DNA of 64,000 nucleotides from Symbiodinium natans (Eukaryota > Sar > Dinophyceae > Suessiales > Symbiodiniaceae): the NCBI GenBank assembly GCA_905221605.1, contig CAJNDS010002179.1, positions 204,001 through 268,000 on the forward strand, written 5' to 3'. Both the position numbers and the translations under genes were made by a program. Positions 34,100 to 45,149 of this stretch are shown in pieces; position 1 is the stretch's first letter, and each line of letters begins with the position of its first letter. A model generated the notes under the pieces. The model did no database searches. It saw only the letters and a list, made by a program, of their open reading frames with translations, and was not told the DNA's origin.

Positions 34100-35500
34100 T
34101 GGTACCTTGAGGACCTTTGTGCCTGGGGTTTGGATTGAGATGGGTATGGGTTGCAGACAGCCAAGGCGCGCCAGGCTCCCCGACCACAAGTTTCTGGAAT
34201 AGGTCCTCGTCATAGGCAAACATTGAAGCAAACCTCAGGTAGGGGACAGCCACAGGCATGTGCATGTTTCTCTAGATTTTACTCAGAAACGGGCATATAG
34301 CTGATGGAGATATTGAGGCAGCGAGCGCTTCACTGGGAAGAAACATGTGCCATTTCCCGAGATAGGAAGGCTCATCTCTCTTCATATCAGTCTCAGCACA
34401 GGTGCTTTCTCTGTAACTGGCAGGAACCCCCCTGCAACGTAAATCTTTGTGGCCAACATTAAGCACGAGGCACCAGGACGACATCCACCCTCAGAATCAC
34501 ACCCCGCTTCAGTTCCCCCGCACCGTTCACAACACAATGCTTCCACCGAGGTCTGCAGCCCAGCTGCTCCCAAGGCGCCGGAAGCATGGCCCGCCAGGCT
34601 TGTTTATCCAGCCACCGCCAAAACGCACGGGCTTTGTGCTTGCTGTCCCCGGTCATCGTATCATTCAGATCACAAAGATTCTTCCTGAGATGTGACTATG
34701 GGTTCATGCGTGTCGACGCATGTTGCAATGCATCCTTTCTGATAGCAGCCATGTCTCGGTAGCAGCCGACGTGGAAAACGCCGGTGTATTACTTGTAGCA
34801 TCTGTACGAGAGTTGCAACGCTGACCTCAGGAGCAGGAGCTGCAGGGGCACATCGAAGATACTGAAACCTTTACTGATCAAGCAAAGAAATATAAAGCAT
34901 GATCGAGTCACATCCTTGCCCAGCTCCAAAAATTCCTCCACGATGTCCATAGTTGTCTAAGTACCCCATCCCTCACACATGTCCACGACGCAGGCATGCG
35001 AGCATGAGCTGGTGACGGGTTGATTTTCGGGGTTTGCTGACACACAACAATTGAACACAGGGCTCGGGGGTATCACCTGGGAGCCGACACAAGCTGTCAA
35101 GCCGTCGATGGCAGGCTGCATCTATTCAACTTCCTCTGGCAGCTCGACAGGCGCTCAGATTTGCACACCAGCTCGTTGGATGCCATTTTGCCCGAGCCAG
35201 TGACTTGCACTTGTGCAACACATGCAGCAATGTTTTCACTGCCACATGCACCGGTACCCGTTTGCAAAGCAAGAACATGTGTCCAATAACACACAGTCTT
35301 GGATGCCTTGCTTCCCCATCTCTAAACCGCAGTTAAACCGTCAAGGCCTCAGGCATACTAAGTGCACGCGACGATCGTGAGCTGCGCTGCGGCACGCGTG
35401 TCTACACTGGAGTGTTCGCAGGCTATAAGTGATTGTTCCTCTCACAGCTCAGCAAAAGGTGCACAGGCCCAGCCTAAAATGATGATAACTGCGATCGCGT
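34100..35500. other. Unresolved 5' region of the 31.5-34.0-kb gene
   Basis: Minus-strand pieces such as YLRFASMFAYDEDLFQKL (about 34155-34260), SYLGKWHMFLPSEALAA (about 34310-34390) and NELVCKSERLSSCQRKL (about 35100-35190) look coding and are in the right order for its N-terminal exons; borders are not determined. Confidence 0.35.
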
Positions 35501-35520
35501 GGACGTATGGCTTCGCCAAA

Positions 35521-37357
35521 CTAGTCATCGTCTTCATCATCATCATCTTCTTCTTCTTCGTCACCATCGCTGCCCTTCTCCTCAGCCGTGTCCTTTGGCT
35601 TTCTACTTTCCTTCGACTTGACTGAGTGGATTCTTCTGGCAGCATCCTTCAAATCGTTGTCCGCCAGGTCGATAACCCCCAAGGCAGTTTCTGACAGCCA
35701 GGCATTCCACGCCTCAGCATCACTACAGGTCTTCTCCTGCTCTAATCTCTCCTTCACCGCAGCGAGCGCAGCGTCGACCTTTGGTTCGATGTCGTGCAGG
35801 GACTCGACCTGCGTGAAAGTGCATCATGCGCAGACACAGAATGTAGTTTTTATGTTGCATGCCATGTCAGTTCATGCACGCCGAGGCCACTGCAAGCTCC
35901 TGGCAGTTGCGAATCTTCAGGCCCTTGATTTCAACCAACTTCGCAGGGATCTGCCTTGAGAATCCTTCTAGCCTTAGGAAAGATCGACACACTACTTTTG
36001 AGTCTGGTTAAGAACTGCGCAAATCAAGCAAAGAAGTTTGCATTGCATGCCAGCTGCTTGGACTTGGCTGCCTTCGTGTCCTTGTAAGCCTGCTGCGCTG
36101 GGGTGAGGCTTTTCTTTGCCTTCCTTGGTGCGGAGATGAGTGGTGCAGGCCACCACTCAGGGGTTCACTTATTATCAGATCTGGCCAAACATACAGCATG
36201 TTTTGTCTAGTGCAGAGCAGCATCTTCCCGGTGATGCGACCAGTCTTCACGTCCAAAAACCCCACCGAATCTAAGTTCGCCGCGAAGTCACCAAGCTGCT
36301 TTGCGAGCAGCTTCTTTGCATTCGCTTCATTCACTCGTCCACCAAGCTTCATCTAAGATAATAGTAGACTGCGTGAAGCTGCAGTGTTGTTCTGACATTG
36401 GCCCCCCCCCTTGGGAAGAAAAAGACATAATTTAGCTTAGGCACACCGGATGTTCCTTTCGAGCCCTGGCTCTTCTCCTCTACGACTTCCTTCAAAACCT
36501 TAAACATTTTCGCTTTTGGCACATCTGGCGCCTGCCACAACAGGTCACAGCTAGCAGTGTAGATTAGCAGCATTGTCTCCTCAACAAGACCAACAACAAT
36601 GGCCTGCGGATGAGGCGTGCCAGCTTGTCCTGAAAGCAAAGTGTTAATGTGTGCATGTGTGTGTTGTGTGTTGTGTGTTGTGTGTGTTGTGTGTGTTGTG
36701 TGTGTTGTGTGTGTGGTGTGTGTGGTGTGTGTTGTGTGTGTGTTGTGTGTGTTGTGTGTGTGTGTGTGTGGGTTGTGTGTGTTGTGTGTGCGTTGTGTGT
36801 GTGTGTGTGTTGTGTGTGCGTTGTGTGTGTTGTGTGTGTTGTGTGTGTTGTGTGTGTTGTGTGTGTGGTGTGTGTGTTGTGTGTGTTGTGTGTGTTGTGT
36901 GTGTTGTGTGTGTTGTGTGTTGTGTGTGTTGTGTGTGTTGTGTGTGTTGTGTGTGTTGTGTGTGTTGTGTGTGTTGTGTGTGTTGTGTGTGTGTGTGTGT
37001 GTTGTGTGTGTGTGTGTGTGTGTGTGTTGTGTGTGTGTGTGTGTGTGTGTTGTGTGTGTTGTGTGTGTTGTGTGTGTTGTGTGTGTTGTGTGTGTTGTGT
37101 GTGTTGTGTGTGTTGTGTGTGTTGTGTGTGTGTGTGTGTGTTGTGTGTGTTGTGTGTGTTGTGTGTGTTGTGTGTGTTGTGTGTGTTGTGTGTGTGTGTG
37201 TGTGTTGGGTGTGTTGTGTGTGTTGTGTGTGTTGTGTGTGTTGTGTGTGTGTGTGTGTGTTGTGTGTGTTGTGTGTGTTGTGTGTGTTGCGTGTGTGTGT
37301 GTGTTGTGTGTGTTGTGTGTGTTGTGTGTGTTGCGTGTGTTGTGTGTGTTGTGTGTG

Positions 37358-37402
<45 letters not shown>

Positions 37403-37409
37403 GTGTGTG

Positions 37410-37444
<35 letters not shown>

Positions 37445-37500
37445 GGTGTGTGTGTGTGTGTGTGTTGTGTGTGGGTTGTGTGTTGTGTGTGTTGTGTGTG

Positions 37501-37574
<74 letters not shown>

Positions 37575-40500
37575 GTGTGTGTTTGTGTGTGTGTTGTGTC
37601 TGCTGTGTGTGGTGTGTGTGTGTTTGTGTGCGTGTGTGCATGTGTGCGTGCGCGTGCGCGTGCGCGTGTGCGTGTGGGTGTGTGTGTGTGTGTGTGTGGG
37701 TGTGTGTGGGTGCGCGTGTGCACGCATGTGTCTCTGTGTGTGTGTGTGCGTGTTTTGATTGAGTGTAATGGTTGTGCCTTTGACCAGGGTGGCGATGAAT
37801 TCTTGGGCTTCCTTGGAGGTGCCGTAGATCTTCTCCAGTTGGAAAATTGACACCTTAAGTGTTGTGGAGGGGAGGGGAGGGGAGGAGGGGGGGAGGAGGA
37901 GGAGGGAGGGGGAGAGGGGGGATGCAGGGGGTAGGGGGGGAGGGGGGAAGGGGGCAGAGGGGAGTGGGCAGCCAACACACATCGTGTCACACACACACAC
38001 ACAGACAGACAGACGGAGTCTCTATCTGAGATCGCAGCTGTAACGTACTTGTCAGTACGCAGATCCTCCACCCAAGACTCATACTTCTCTTCCACTTCGA
38101 TCGCAGCCACAGATTGGTTGCAGATGAACACTTTCAGCATCCCGAACCTGCCCGGCAGGAGCGATGGGATTCAACGAACGTCTACAAGGCCTGCGCAGAA
38201 GCACACTTTCATGTAGACCTGTCTGCGTCGGAACACAGGGAGTACTTCGCAGTGAGGGCCGGATTTGCATTTCGCAGTATCGCTCTGCGAAGTGCCGAGT
38301 ACTGTCGCTTGCGCTCGGCTCTTGGCATGTCCTACGTGCTACAAAGAACAGCCAACCTCGATTGAGAGCTGCGCAACCTAACAAATGCAGCAAGATGCTC
38401 CTGCGGGCTTGTCATGCTGTTGATGCTCTGCTTCTCCTCTTCGGTCAGGGCTTTGGCTCGCCTGGTCTTGCCCTGCGCAGCCACGGGCCTAGATTTGGAA
38501 AGTCCACCCTAGGTGTGTAGAAGATCACATGACTGACCCCCCAGCCTCCTCTACCTCGGACCCACCCACAGACTCTGCAGTTGCACCTCTCCCAAAGCAG
38601 ATGCTCGGAATAGTGTCACATCGACGAGGCCTCTTCGAGGGAGGTGTGTCTTCAGTGCCCTGAAAGTCAAGGCTACGCCGAGACCCCTGAATCGAAGAAA
38701 TGTCTGTGCGGGTAGATGCTCCGGTTGACGGTGTTGCAGTCGAGGTTGTGGGCGTAGGCGTGCCAGCCTCACATTGTAAGTAGACAACAACGTACATGTA
38801 AGACTTAAAACACATGTTACATATCTGAACATGCAAAGGCCTCCTCCGGTGCGATTCTTTCCTGCTCTTTCTTCTTGCTTGCCTCTTTAGAACCCTTTGG
38901 ATCATCCTTGTCCTTCTTTACCTTCTTGTCCTTCTTCTGCTTCTTGTCTTCTTTGTCTGCCTGGCGAGGTTGCTGCTTGCCTTGGGCAGGCGAGGGTGTG
39001 GCAAGACTGGCGTCTGGTGTGCTGTTGACCTGCGCAGGAGCTTTCGGCAGGCTGCGCACAGGGGCGGTGTCTGACTTGTCTGGGCTTTGGCTGTTCTCCT
39101 TGTCTTGGTTTTCCTTCACAGGCCCTTTGTGCTTGCTGCTTTTGTGTGCATCCTTCTTGGCTGCCTCCTGCACATTTGCAACCCCGCCCTGATTGTGCGT
39201 TCTAGGCTTCTTGGTTTCCGAAAGCATCTCGGCCTCTGCCTTCCTCCTCCCTTGCTGTTCCTGCTGGCTTTCCTTGGGAGCAGCTGCCTTGCTGGCCTCA
39301 GTCCTGGCGATCGCCTCGGTGCTCGCGGCCTTCTTTTCCTCCTTGGACTTTTTGGCTTGCTCTTTGCCTGTCTCGGCCGACTTTGCACTTTTGTCCTTCG
39401 GCTTTGAGGCTGTGTTGTCAGCTGCCTCTTTGCTTGCAAGACCCTGCTCAGTGTTCTTCGGCGAATGCTTGTGCAATTCCTTGGTGGTGGGTGCTCCTTT
39501 GTCCACCTTGTTCTTCTTCTTCTTCTGACTTGTGACACTTTCCTTGTGGCCTTCCTTGGGGGCTGTCTCACCGGTCTGGCCCTGCTGACTAGGGCCATTG
39601 TGTTGCTTGTCCTTCTTCGCTTCCTTGGCTGGCTCTTTGCCTGGCTCGCTCGACATCATGCTTTTGTCCTTCTTTTTCGAGGTCGCTTTGTCAGGTAGGC
39701 CGTTGCTTGACTGGGCCTGCTCAGTGGGACGCCCACTGTTCTTGCTTGTCTCCTTCCTGTGCTCTTCCTTGCTGACGGCTGCTGCTCGCTTGCCTTGGTC
39801 GTTCTTCTTCTGCTCGTCGGCGTTGGTTTCCTTGCGGCCTTGCTTGAGTCTTCCCTGGCTTGCCTCTCTCTGCTCACTGGCCGCTCCGTTTTCTTTGGCT
39901 GGCTGTGGTGCCCCTTTCGTGCGCGCGTGCTTGTCTTGGATGTCCTTGGCAGCTTCTGCAGGAGCTTTTTGCCTTGCCTTGTTCTCCTCATCTGTGCTTT
40001 CCTTGCGGGCTTCCTTGGGTGCTTGTTGGCCCCGAATGTTGTTCTCGTGGCTGCTGTCCTTCCTTCCATTCTGGCCTTGCTCGGCTGCTGCTGCAAGCTG
40101 TCCTGGTTTCTTCTTCTCTTGGGCTTTCTCTTTTGGGGCCACCTTGCTGCGGTCTTCAGCTGCTTTCTTCGCTTTCTTCTCTTTCCCCTCTTTCTTCTCT
40201 TTCTTCTCTTTCTGCTCTTTCTTTTCGGGCTTTTCTATCATCTTTTCACTCAACACATTGACCAAACTCTCGATCGATGGTGAGCGTTCCTCGGCTTTGC
40301 TTTCCTCCGGGCGCTGTCTCTTCTGCCTGGTGCCGCTCGGGGCTTTCTGCTGCATACCCCTCAGGAGTGCTGCTTTGGTTCGGGCCGCGCTGCTGGTCGG
40401 ATCTGCGCACCAACCCAGGGAAGCTGCGTGCATAACATACGAAAAACGTTTCTGTGTACATGTTGCAAACAAAGTAGCAGTCGGCCTGCCATGTTTCCAC
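35521..40500 (-). CDS. Lys-rich disordered protein with acidic C-terminal tail
   Basis: Minus-strand, multi-exon. A long N-terminal exon of about 1.6 kb (about 38826-40440) encodes a Lys/Glu/Ala/Gln-rich disordered region made of many KExxKK-type runs. It is followed by a Ser/Thr/Pro-rich exon (about 38540-38790, containing PPSKRPRR, a possible nuclear localisation signal). Small exons come next at about 38045-38150 (VEEKYESWVEDLRTDKY), about 37761-37860 (FQLEKIYGTSKEAQEF), about 36435-36618 (VVGLVEETMLLIYTA), about 36230-36352 (NAKKLLAKQLGDFAANL) and about 36050-36125 (LTPAQQAYKDTKAAKSK). The terminal exon 35521-35808 (95 codons plus TAG) has acceptor ACGCAG|G and ends in EEEEDDDDEDDD. Whether all exons form one gene is inferred from strand, order and open phases. 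Probably nuclear or nucleic-acid binding; it is not recognisable as the DVNP or histone-like proteins of the group. A 1.1-kb TTGTGTGTG repeat lies in one intron. Confidence 0.6.
36645..37745. repeat. (TTGTGTGTG)n and (TG)n array, 1.1 kb
   Basis: 9-bp unit TTGTGTGTG alternating with pure TG; lies in an intron of the Lys-rich gene. Produces 370-500-codon CVVCVV and HTTHNT frames that are not genes. Confidence 0.95.
37861..37975. repeat. G-rich polypurine tract
   Basis: GGAGGGGAGGGGAGG-type runs directly beside an exon of the Lys-rich gene. On the transcript strand it is a C/T-rich run just upstream of AAGGTGTCAATTTTCC, so it may act as an extended polypyrimidine tract; it can also form a G-quadruplex or triplex. 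Confidence 0.8.
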
Positions 40501-40599
40501 GCTGACAAAACTACAACCGCACAAGCCTACTTAGGCCAAGCGCCAGGAGTGATTCACACAAGGCAGTTTCAGCGAGACACATGCTGCACGGACCGGCAC

Positions 40600-41600
40600 T
40601 AGACGCAGCGCATTGGAGGGCACTTGCGCGTGAAACTGGAAACTGGAGGTCGGATGCATGAAGAGGCACTCGTGCTGAGCACGGAGCGCGTCAAGCCAGC
40701 ATTTTGGTCGCCGAGCTTGCTGTCCCGAAATCCACTGAACAGGCCCCAAAGTGACACGGAATGACACGCAATGACACGCTCTGCCGGTAGGCCTAAGTAC
40801 CCGTTAAGTATGTAAGTGGCCGTTATTAAGGGGGACTATGTGGCAGGGTGACACGCAGTGACACGCAGTGACACGCACACTTCGAGTGCCGGGTGTCCGA
40901 GGGATCTCGTGAGGCCAAAATGGGGTTTCAAGGCCTAGGCTGGGCACAGGTTCCATTCTACATCCCTCAAGGATCCCAGGCCACCTCCCAAAACCTTACA
41001 GAAGCTTCCTCCACTGACATTTCTGTGGGGAGTGCACCACGTCATCAAGGGGGCCATCCTCACTGGCACTGTCGTCCTCAATGTAACGGGTTGCGACGAG
41101 AGGTCTGTGGGAAAGGATGGCCTCGCGTAGCAGCCTTGCCAAGCTACAAGTGCAAGTCAAGGTTGATCTTTTGTGCTAGGTTCTGATGCCACAACTTTCT
41201 TTATGTGTATAAAGCCGAGATTCGGAGCCATTGCATAACCAAAGCCAACAGGGTAAGCAGCACTAGCAGAAAGACTCTTCGCCAGGCCAGTCACACGTTT
41301 CTTTCCGTTCTTGTCTGTGTGCCGACGTACCAATGACTTCCTCCTTATATATGAGAAAGAAAGCAGATGCACGTGTGGCCATGCGTAGGTATCGTGCTAT
41401 CTAGTGCAGCCACAGTACCGTTTCCCAAGCAGGCTTTGCACATACTTGAACGAAATCGGGCGCCTGATTCCTTCCAAGATAGGAGCTGGGAGGGTCGACC
41501 ACAGCCTGAGCTTCAAGCCCATGATGCACCGAGGCCCACACACGTGGCCCGCAGAAGCTTTGGGTCCAGGACGGCAGGGCAGCGAGCGCTAAGTCTGAGG
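40600..41600. other. Intergenic or intronic, no gene assigned
   Basis: TGACACGCAR repeats, then mixed-frame DNA up to the GAAAGAGA array. No convincing exon. Confidence 0.4.
40745..40875. repeat. TGACACGCAR short tandem repeats
   Basis: TGACACGGAA, TGACACGCAA and TGACACGC at 40755-40782, then three TGACACGCAG units at 40850-40875. Flanks GGCCTAAGTACC, also seen at 49946. Intergenic. Confidence 0.6.
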
Positions 41601-41604
41601 GTTA

Positions 41605-42420
41605 GAAAGAGAGAAAGAGAGAAAGAGAGAAAGAGAGAAAGAGAGAAAGAGAGAAAGAGAGAAAGAGAGAAAGAGAGAAAGAGAGAAAGAGAGAAAGAGA
41701 GAAAGAGAGAAAGAGAGAAAGAGAGAAAGAGAGAAAGAGAAAGAGAGAAAGAGAGAAAGAGAGAAAGAGAGAAAGAGAGAAAGAGAGAAAGAGAGAAAGA
41801 GAGAAAGAGAGAAAGAGAGAAAGAGAGAAAGAGAGAAAGAGAGAAAGAGAGAAAGAGAGAAAGAGAGAAAGAAGAGAAAGAGAGAAAGAGAGAAAGAGAG
41901 AAGAGAGAGAGAAAGAGAGAAAGAGAGAAAGAGAGAAAGAGAGAAAGAGAGAAAGAGAGAAAGAGAGAAAGAGAGAAAGAGAGAAAGAGAGAAAGAGAGA
42001 AAGAGAGAAAGAGAGAAAGAGAGAAAGAGAGAAAGAGAGAAAGAGAGAAAGAGAGAAAGAGAGAAAGAGAGAAAGAGAGAAAGAGAGAAAGAGAGAAAGA
42101 GAGAAAGAGGGAAAGAGAGAAAAGGAGAAAGGGAGAAAGGGAAAATAAAAGAGAGAAAAGAGAGAAAGAGAGGAAGAGAGGAAGAGAGGAAGAGAGAAAG
42201 AGAGAAAGGAGAGAAAGAGAGAAAGAGAGAAAGAGAGAAAGAGAGAAAGAGAGAAAGAGGGAAAGAGAGAAAGAGAGAAAGAGAGAAAGAGAGAAAGAGA
42301 GAAAGAGAGAACGAGAGATAGAAAGAGAGAAAGAGAGAAAGAGAAAGAGAGAAAGAGAAAAAGAAAGAAAGAAAGAAAGAGAGGAAGAGAGAAAGAGAGA
42401 AAGAAAGACAGAGAGAACGA
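41605..42420. repeat. (GAAAGAGA)n polypurine microsatellite
   Basis: 8-bp unit, one purine strand for over 800 bp, with degenerate purine-rich continuation to about 42790 (GAGAAAGAGAAAGAG). The 478-codon KEREREK frame is a by-product. Confidence 0.95.
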
Positions 42421-42815
42421 TAGCAAGCAAGAGAAAGGTTCAATTTGTGCAATTCCCTTGCACGATTTCATTTAATGGAGTCTTGAGAGAGACGAAAGAT
42501 GAGAGCAACGAGCAAGCGAGAAAGAGAGAAACACATAAAGAGAAAAAGGGAGAGACAAAGAAGCAGAAGGACAAAGAGAAAGATAAAGAGAAAGAGAAAG
42601 AACAGAGAAAGAGAAAGAGCAAGAGAAAAAGAGCAAGACAAATAGCAAGAGAAAAAGAAAGAGGGAAAGAGAAAAAGAAAGAGCAAGAGCACGAGCAAGA
42701 ACAAGAGAAAACTAAAGAGAAAGAGAAACAGAAAGGAAAAGAGAAAGAGAAGGACAGAGAGAGAGAGAGAGAGAGAGAAACAGAAACAGAGCTTGAATCC
42801 TAGTCATACTTTGCA

Positions 42816-43815
42816 CGCTGAGTGACACTGTCATCTTCATTGTATCGGACCCAAAAGCTGCCATAGGGAAGCATACTCTCCTGGAAGGTTTCAGGTCGCC
42901 AAGCAAGGCAAGCGTGGACAGCGCACGGATTGCACTTGAACCATGAAACCAATAACAGGTAAGGGTCCTTGCACCAGTCCTTCGTAGAAGGCGTTTGATT
43001 GGAGGATAATCAAACAAGACCTTTGGGATAGCAAGAGTCCACGCAGATCAATTGCCAATAAGTTGGAACACATAAGGTTGCCACTGACGAGAGTGGTTGT
43101 TCCACGCAATAGTGGACTCCTCTTGTCCAGCAATAGTAGAGCCTTCGGGGTTCGGAATGACACGCTAGCGCTCGACATGGCTGTGCACTGACAGTTGTGA
43201 GAATTCAAGCAAGGCACACATACGCAAGACGCTGGGCTAGAACATTTGCCAGCCGGACACTTTTCAGAGACGTGTCTCCTTGAGGACATTCCAATGATCG
43301 CCGGCACGATGATCTGCTTCTTAGTGGGGATGCAGGCACGCAGGGCGAGATATCAGAACTGCAGCAGCTGAAGTCATTTGCAGTCGTGTTTTCTTGCCAG
43401 AGATCACCCAAACCCAAGTCCCACAGGGTGGGGCAGCCATAAATAGTCCTCCCGGTCGAGTGTGATGGACCTTAGAACTGTCGGTTGTGCTCAACTGCAA
43501 CATGGAACTGAGCGTCGGGTGACGTGAAGACCTGTGTTAAGCTGAGGGGCTGCAGCCATCAATGCGCAAAATCCGATTGTGCGAAACACGTTGAAGTTTT
43601 TGGAGTACAGTGCCTGGAATCAACCCCAGCAGAACATGTAACTTGGCAACGCAGCTCTTCACTTTAGACGCAAGCAGCCAAGTGAAAACATGTAACTTGG
43701 CAACGCGGCTCTTCACTTTAGATGCAAGCAGCCAAGTCACATCCATCTTCGTTCCGATGAACCCGCTCCGCTCCAATCCACGGGTGAATTGCGCTTCACC
43801 AGCAAATGCCTCCAC
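42816..43815 (-). CDS. Dinoflagellate-type hypothetical protein (FAGEA / PPCGTW family), partial
   Basis: Ordered minus-strand exon pieces: from 43815 (acceptor AAAATCAG|G) VEAFAGEAQFTRGLERSG and IGTKMDV; about 43425-43490 TRPGGLFMAAPPCGTWVW; about 43205-43250 VRLANVLAQRLAYVCL; about 42816-42990 with PYGSFWVRYNEDDSVTQ. The order FA-G-EA, then PGG-PPC-W, then ANxLxxRLxY matches a protein family I recall as abundant in Symbiodiniaceae. Its function is unknown to me. Just downstream of the first motif a 59/60-bp segment is tandemly duplicated (43627-43745, TWLLASKVKSRVAKLHV repeated), which may be intronic. Exact splice sites are not resolved for every exon. Confidence 0.5.
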
Positions 43816-44290
43816 CTGATTTTCGAAGCAGGGAAACCGGTTGAACAGAAAGCAGCACTTGCAGAATGACAGCCGCGCAAGAAATGCTGTGTGTGGGGCA
43901 AAATCATTGCTCTGCTGCGGCAGCGGCAACGACTCCAACCAGGCCAAAATGGGGAGCAGCAAAGAGGGCCGCATGCTGGGTATGGTGTGCTCTATCTACC
44001 CAAGGACCACTGCGCACGACTTGAGAAGCCTAGCGTTGCAGCAGCGCAAGACACAAAGTTTCTCAATGCAGGTGGACATGGACACACGCGCAGAGTGCTC
44101 ACCCAAGGCTTCTTTTGATTGCTCTTGCATCGCGGTTTCGTGCCCCGATGCACAAAAGCCCAGGCATGCACACAGAGCACATGCGTTCCCCACTGGTTCC
44201 ATTCTCTGCAGGCGCACGTTGAATGTGTCGGGCCTCTAGCATCGCATGCTGTGAGTTCAAGCGCACGCAGAGACCAGCCAGCATCCAAAA

Positions 44291-45130
44291 CTACTTGTTG
44301 TGACGAGCACGATTGTGCTGCGTCAGCTTCTTCCTTCGGCGCTTGCGCTGACCAAGACTACTCGTGCTCCTTAAGAGCGAAGCATTGGATTTGCTACGCA
44401 ATCTTCTGAGGAACCCCTTGAAGCCTGCTTCCTGCGCCTTCTTCAGAGACCAGTAGCAAAGGCCATCAGGAGACTTGTAGCATTTGTAGCTGTTGCCCTT
44501 CTGCTTCCCGGACAGCCTGATTCTTGTCTCCACTTTCCACCCCTCCTGCGCTTTGGCAATGGTGTCTACGATGTAGTTCCTTAGAGGTTTTTCTCTACCT
44601 TGGGCCTGGCAACATCGTAGCTATCTACTACGTGAGATAATTAATGTAAGATGGGACAGTTCATGACTGAGATTCGCTGCTCCCCCACGCTTGCCGGCAT
44701 TTCGACGGTTTTTCAACATCTCAAGCTGCTTTGCGGGATCAGGAACAGATAGCTTTGCATGCTGTAGCGCAAGCTGCTGACAACGGTCCATGGTAACCCT
44801 GAACGCAGATTTTGTAAAGTCCTGGGCCAGCACCACATCTTTGAAGGATTCCTTGGATGTGTCTTGCAAGCTGCGAACAGGAAGCGCTGTTCTCACAAAA
44901 CTACATTTCTGCAACATCAAGGGAATGTGTTGGCAGGCGGCAGCCGTCTTCTTCTTCGTTTCCGGCTTCTTCGAGGCATTCAAATCGGCAGTTGTTCCTA
45001 GCAGCAACCAAGAGGAACTTGAACATGAACCGGCGCACGCACAGTGTGGGTTCACGGGAATGAGCACACAATGGACCGAGGGAATTAGGCGCCCTACAGA
45101 ACCCCATAAAGGATTTATTTGGGTGAGCAT
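44291..45130 (-). CDS. MBD-like (methyl-CpG-binding-domain-like) protein, 3' exons
   Basis: Terminal exon 44291-44579 (acceptor CTAAG|G, 95 codons plus TAG). It begins NYIVDTIAKAQEGWKVE and continues TRIRLSGKQKGNSYKCY, KSPDGLCYWSLKKAQEAG, then a highly basic tail (GQRKRRRKKLTQHNRARH). The arrangement GW-x-R-x-R-x-G-x-G-x-YKxYxSPDG-xxxxS-xxxA resembles the MBD/TAM fold, which binds methylated CpG or other DNA. An upstream exon at about 44650-44880 carries DVVLAQDFTKSAFRVTMD and QLEMLKNRRNAGKRGG. Tandem domains may exist 5' of this. The gene ends about 480 bp before the preceding family's first exon and starts within 20-500 bp of the acidic repeat protein, on the same strand. Domain assignment is by eye; an AP2-like fold is the main alternative. 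Confidence 0.5.
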
Positions 45131-45149
45131 CTAATCTCCCTACTCAGAA

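Noticed and set aside
36349-38140. Open frames of 370-500 codons on both strands (HTTHNT, CVVCVV)
   Set aside because: They exist only because TTGTGTGTG/TG repeats lack stop codons; true exons are short pieces at their ends.
39087-40602. Long plus-strand Leu/Phe-rich frames (up to 334 codons)
   Set aside because: Antisense of the Lys-rich exon; AAG/GAG codons read as CTT/CTC.
41367-42803. 478-codon KEREREK frame and three antisense LSFSLS frames
   Set aside because: By-products of an 8-bp GAAAGAGA repeat open in several frames at once.
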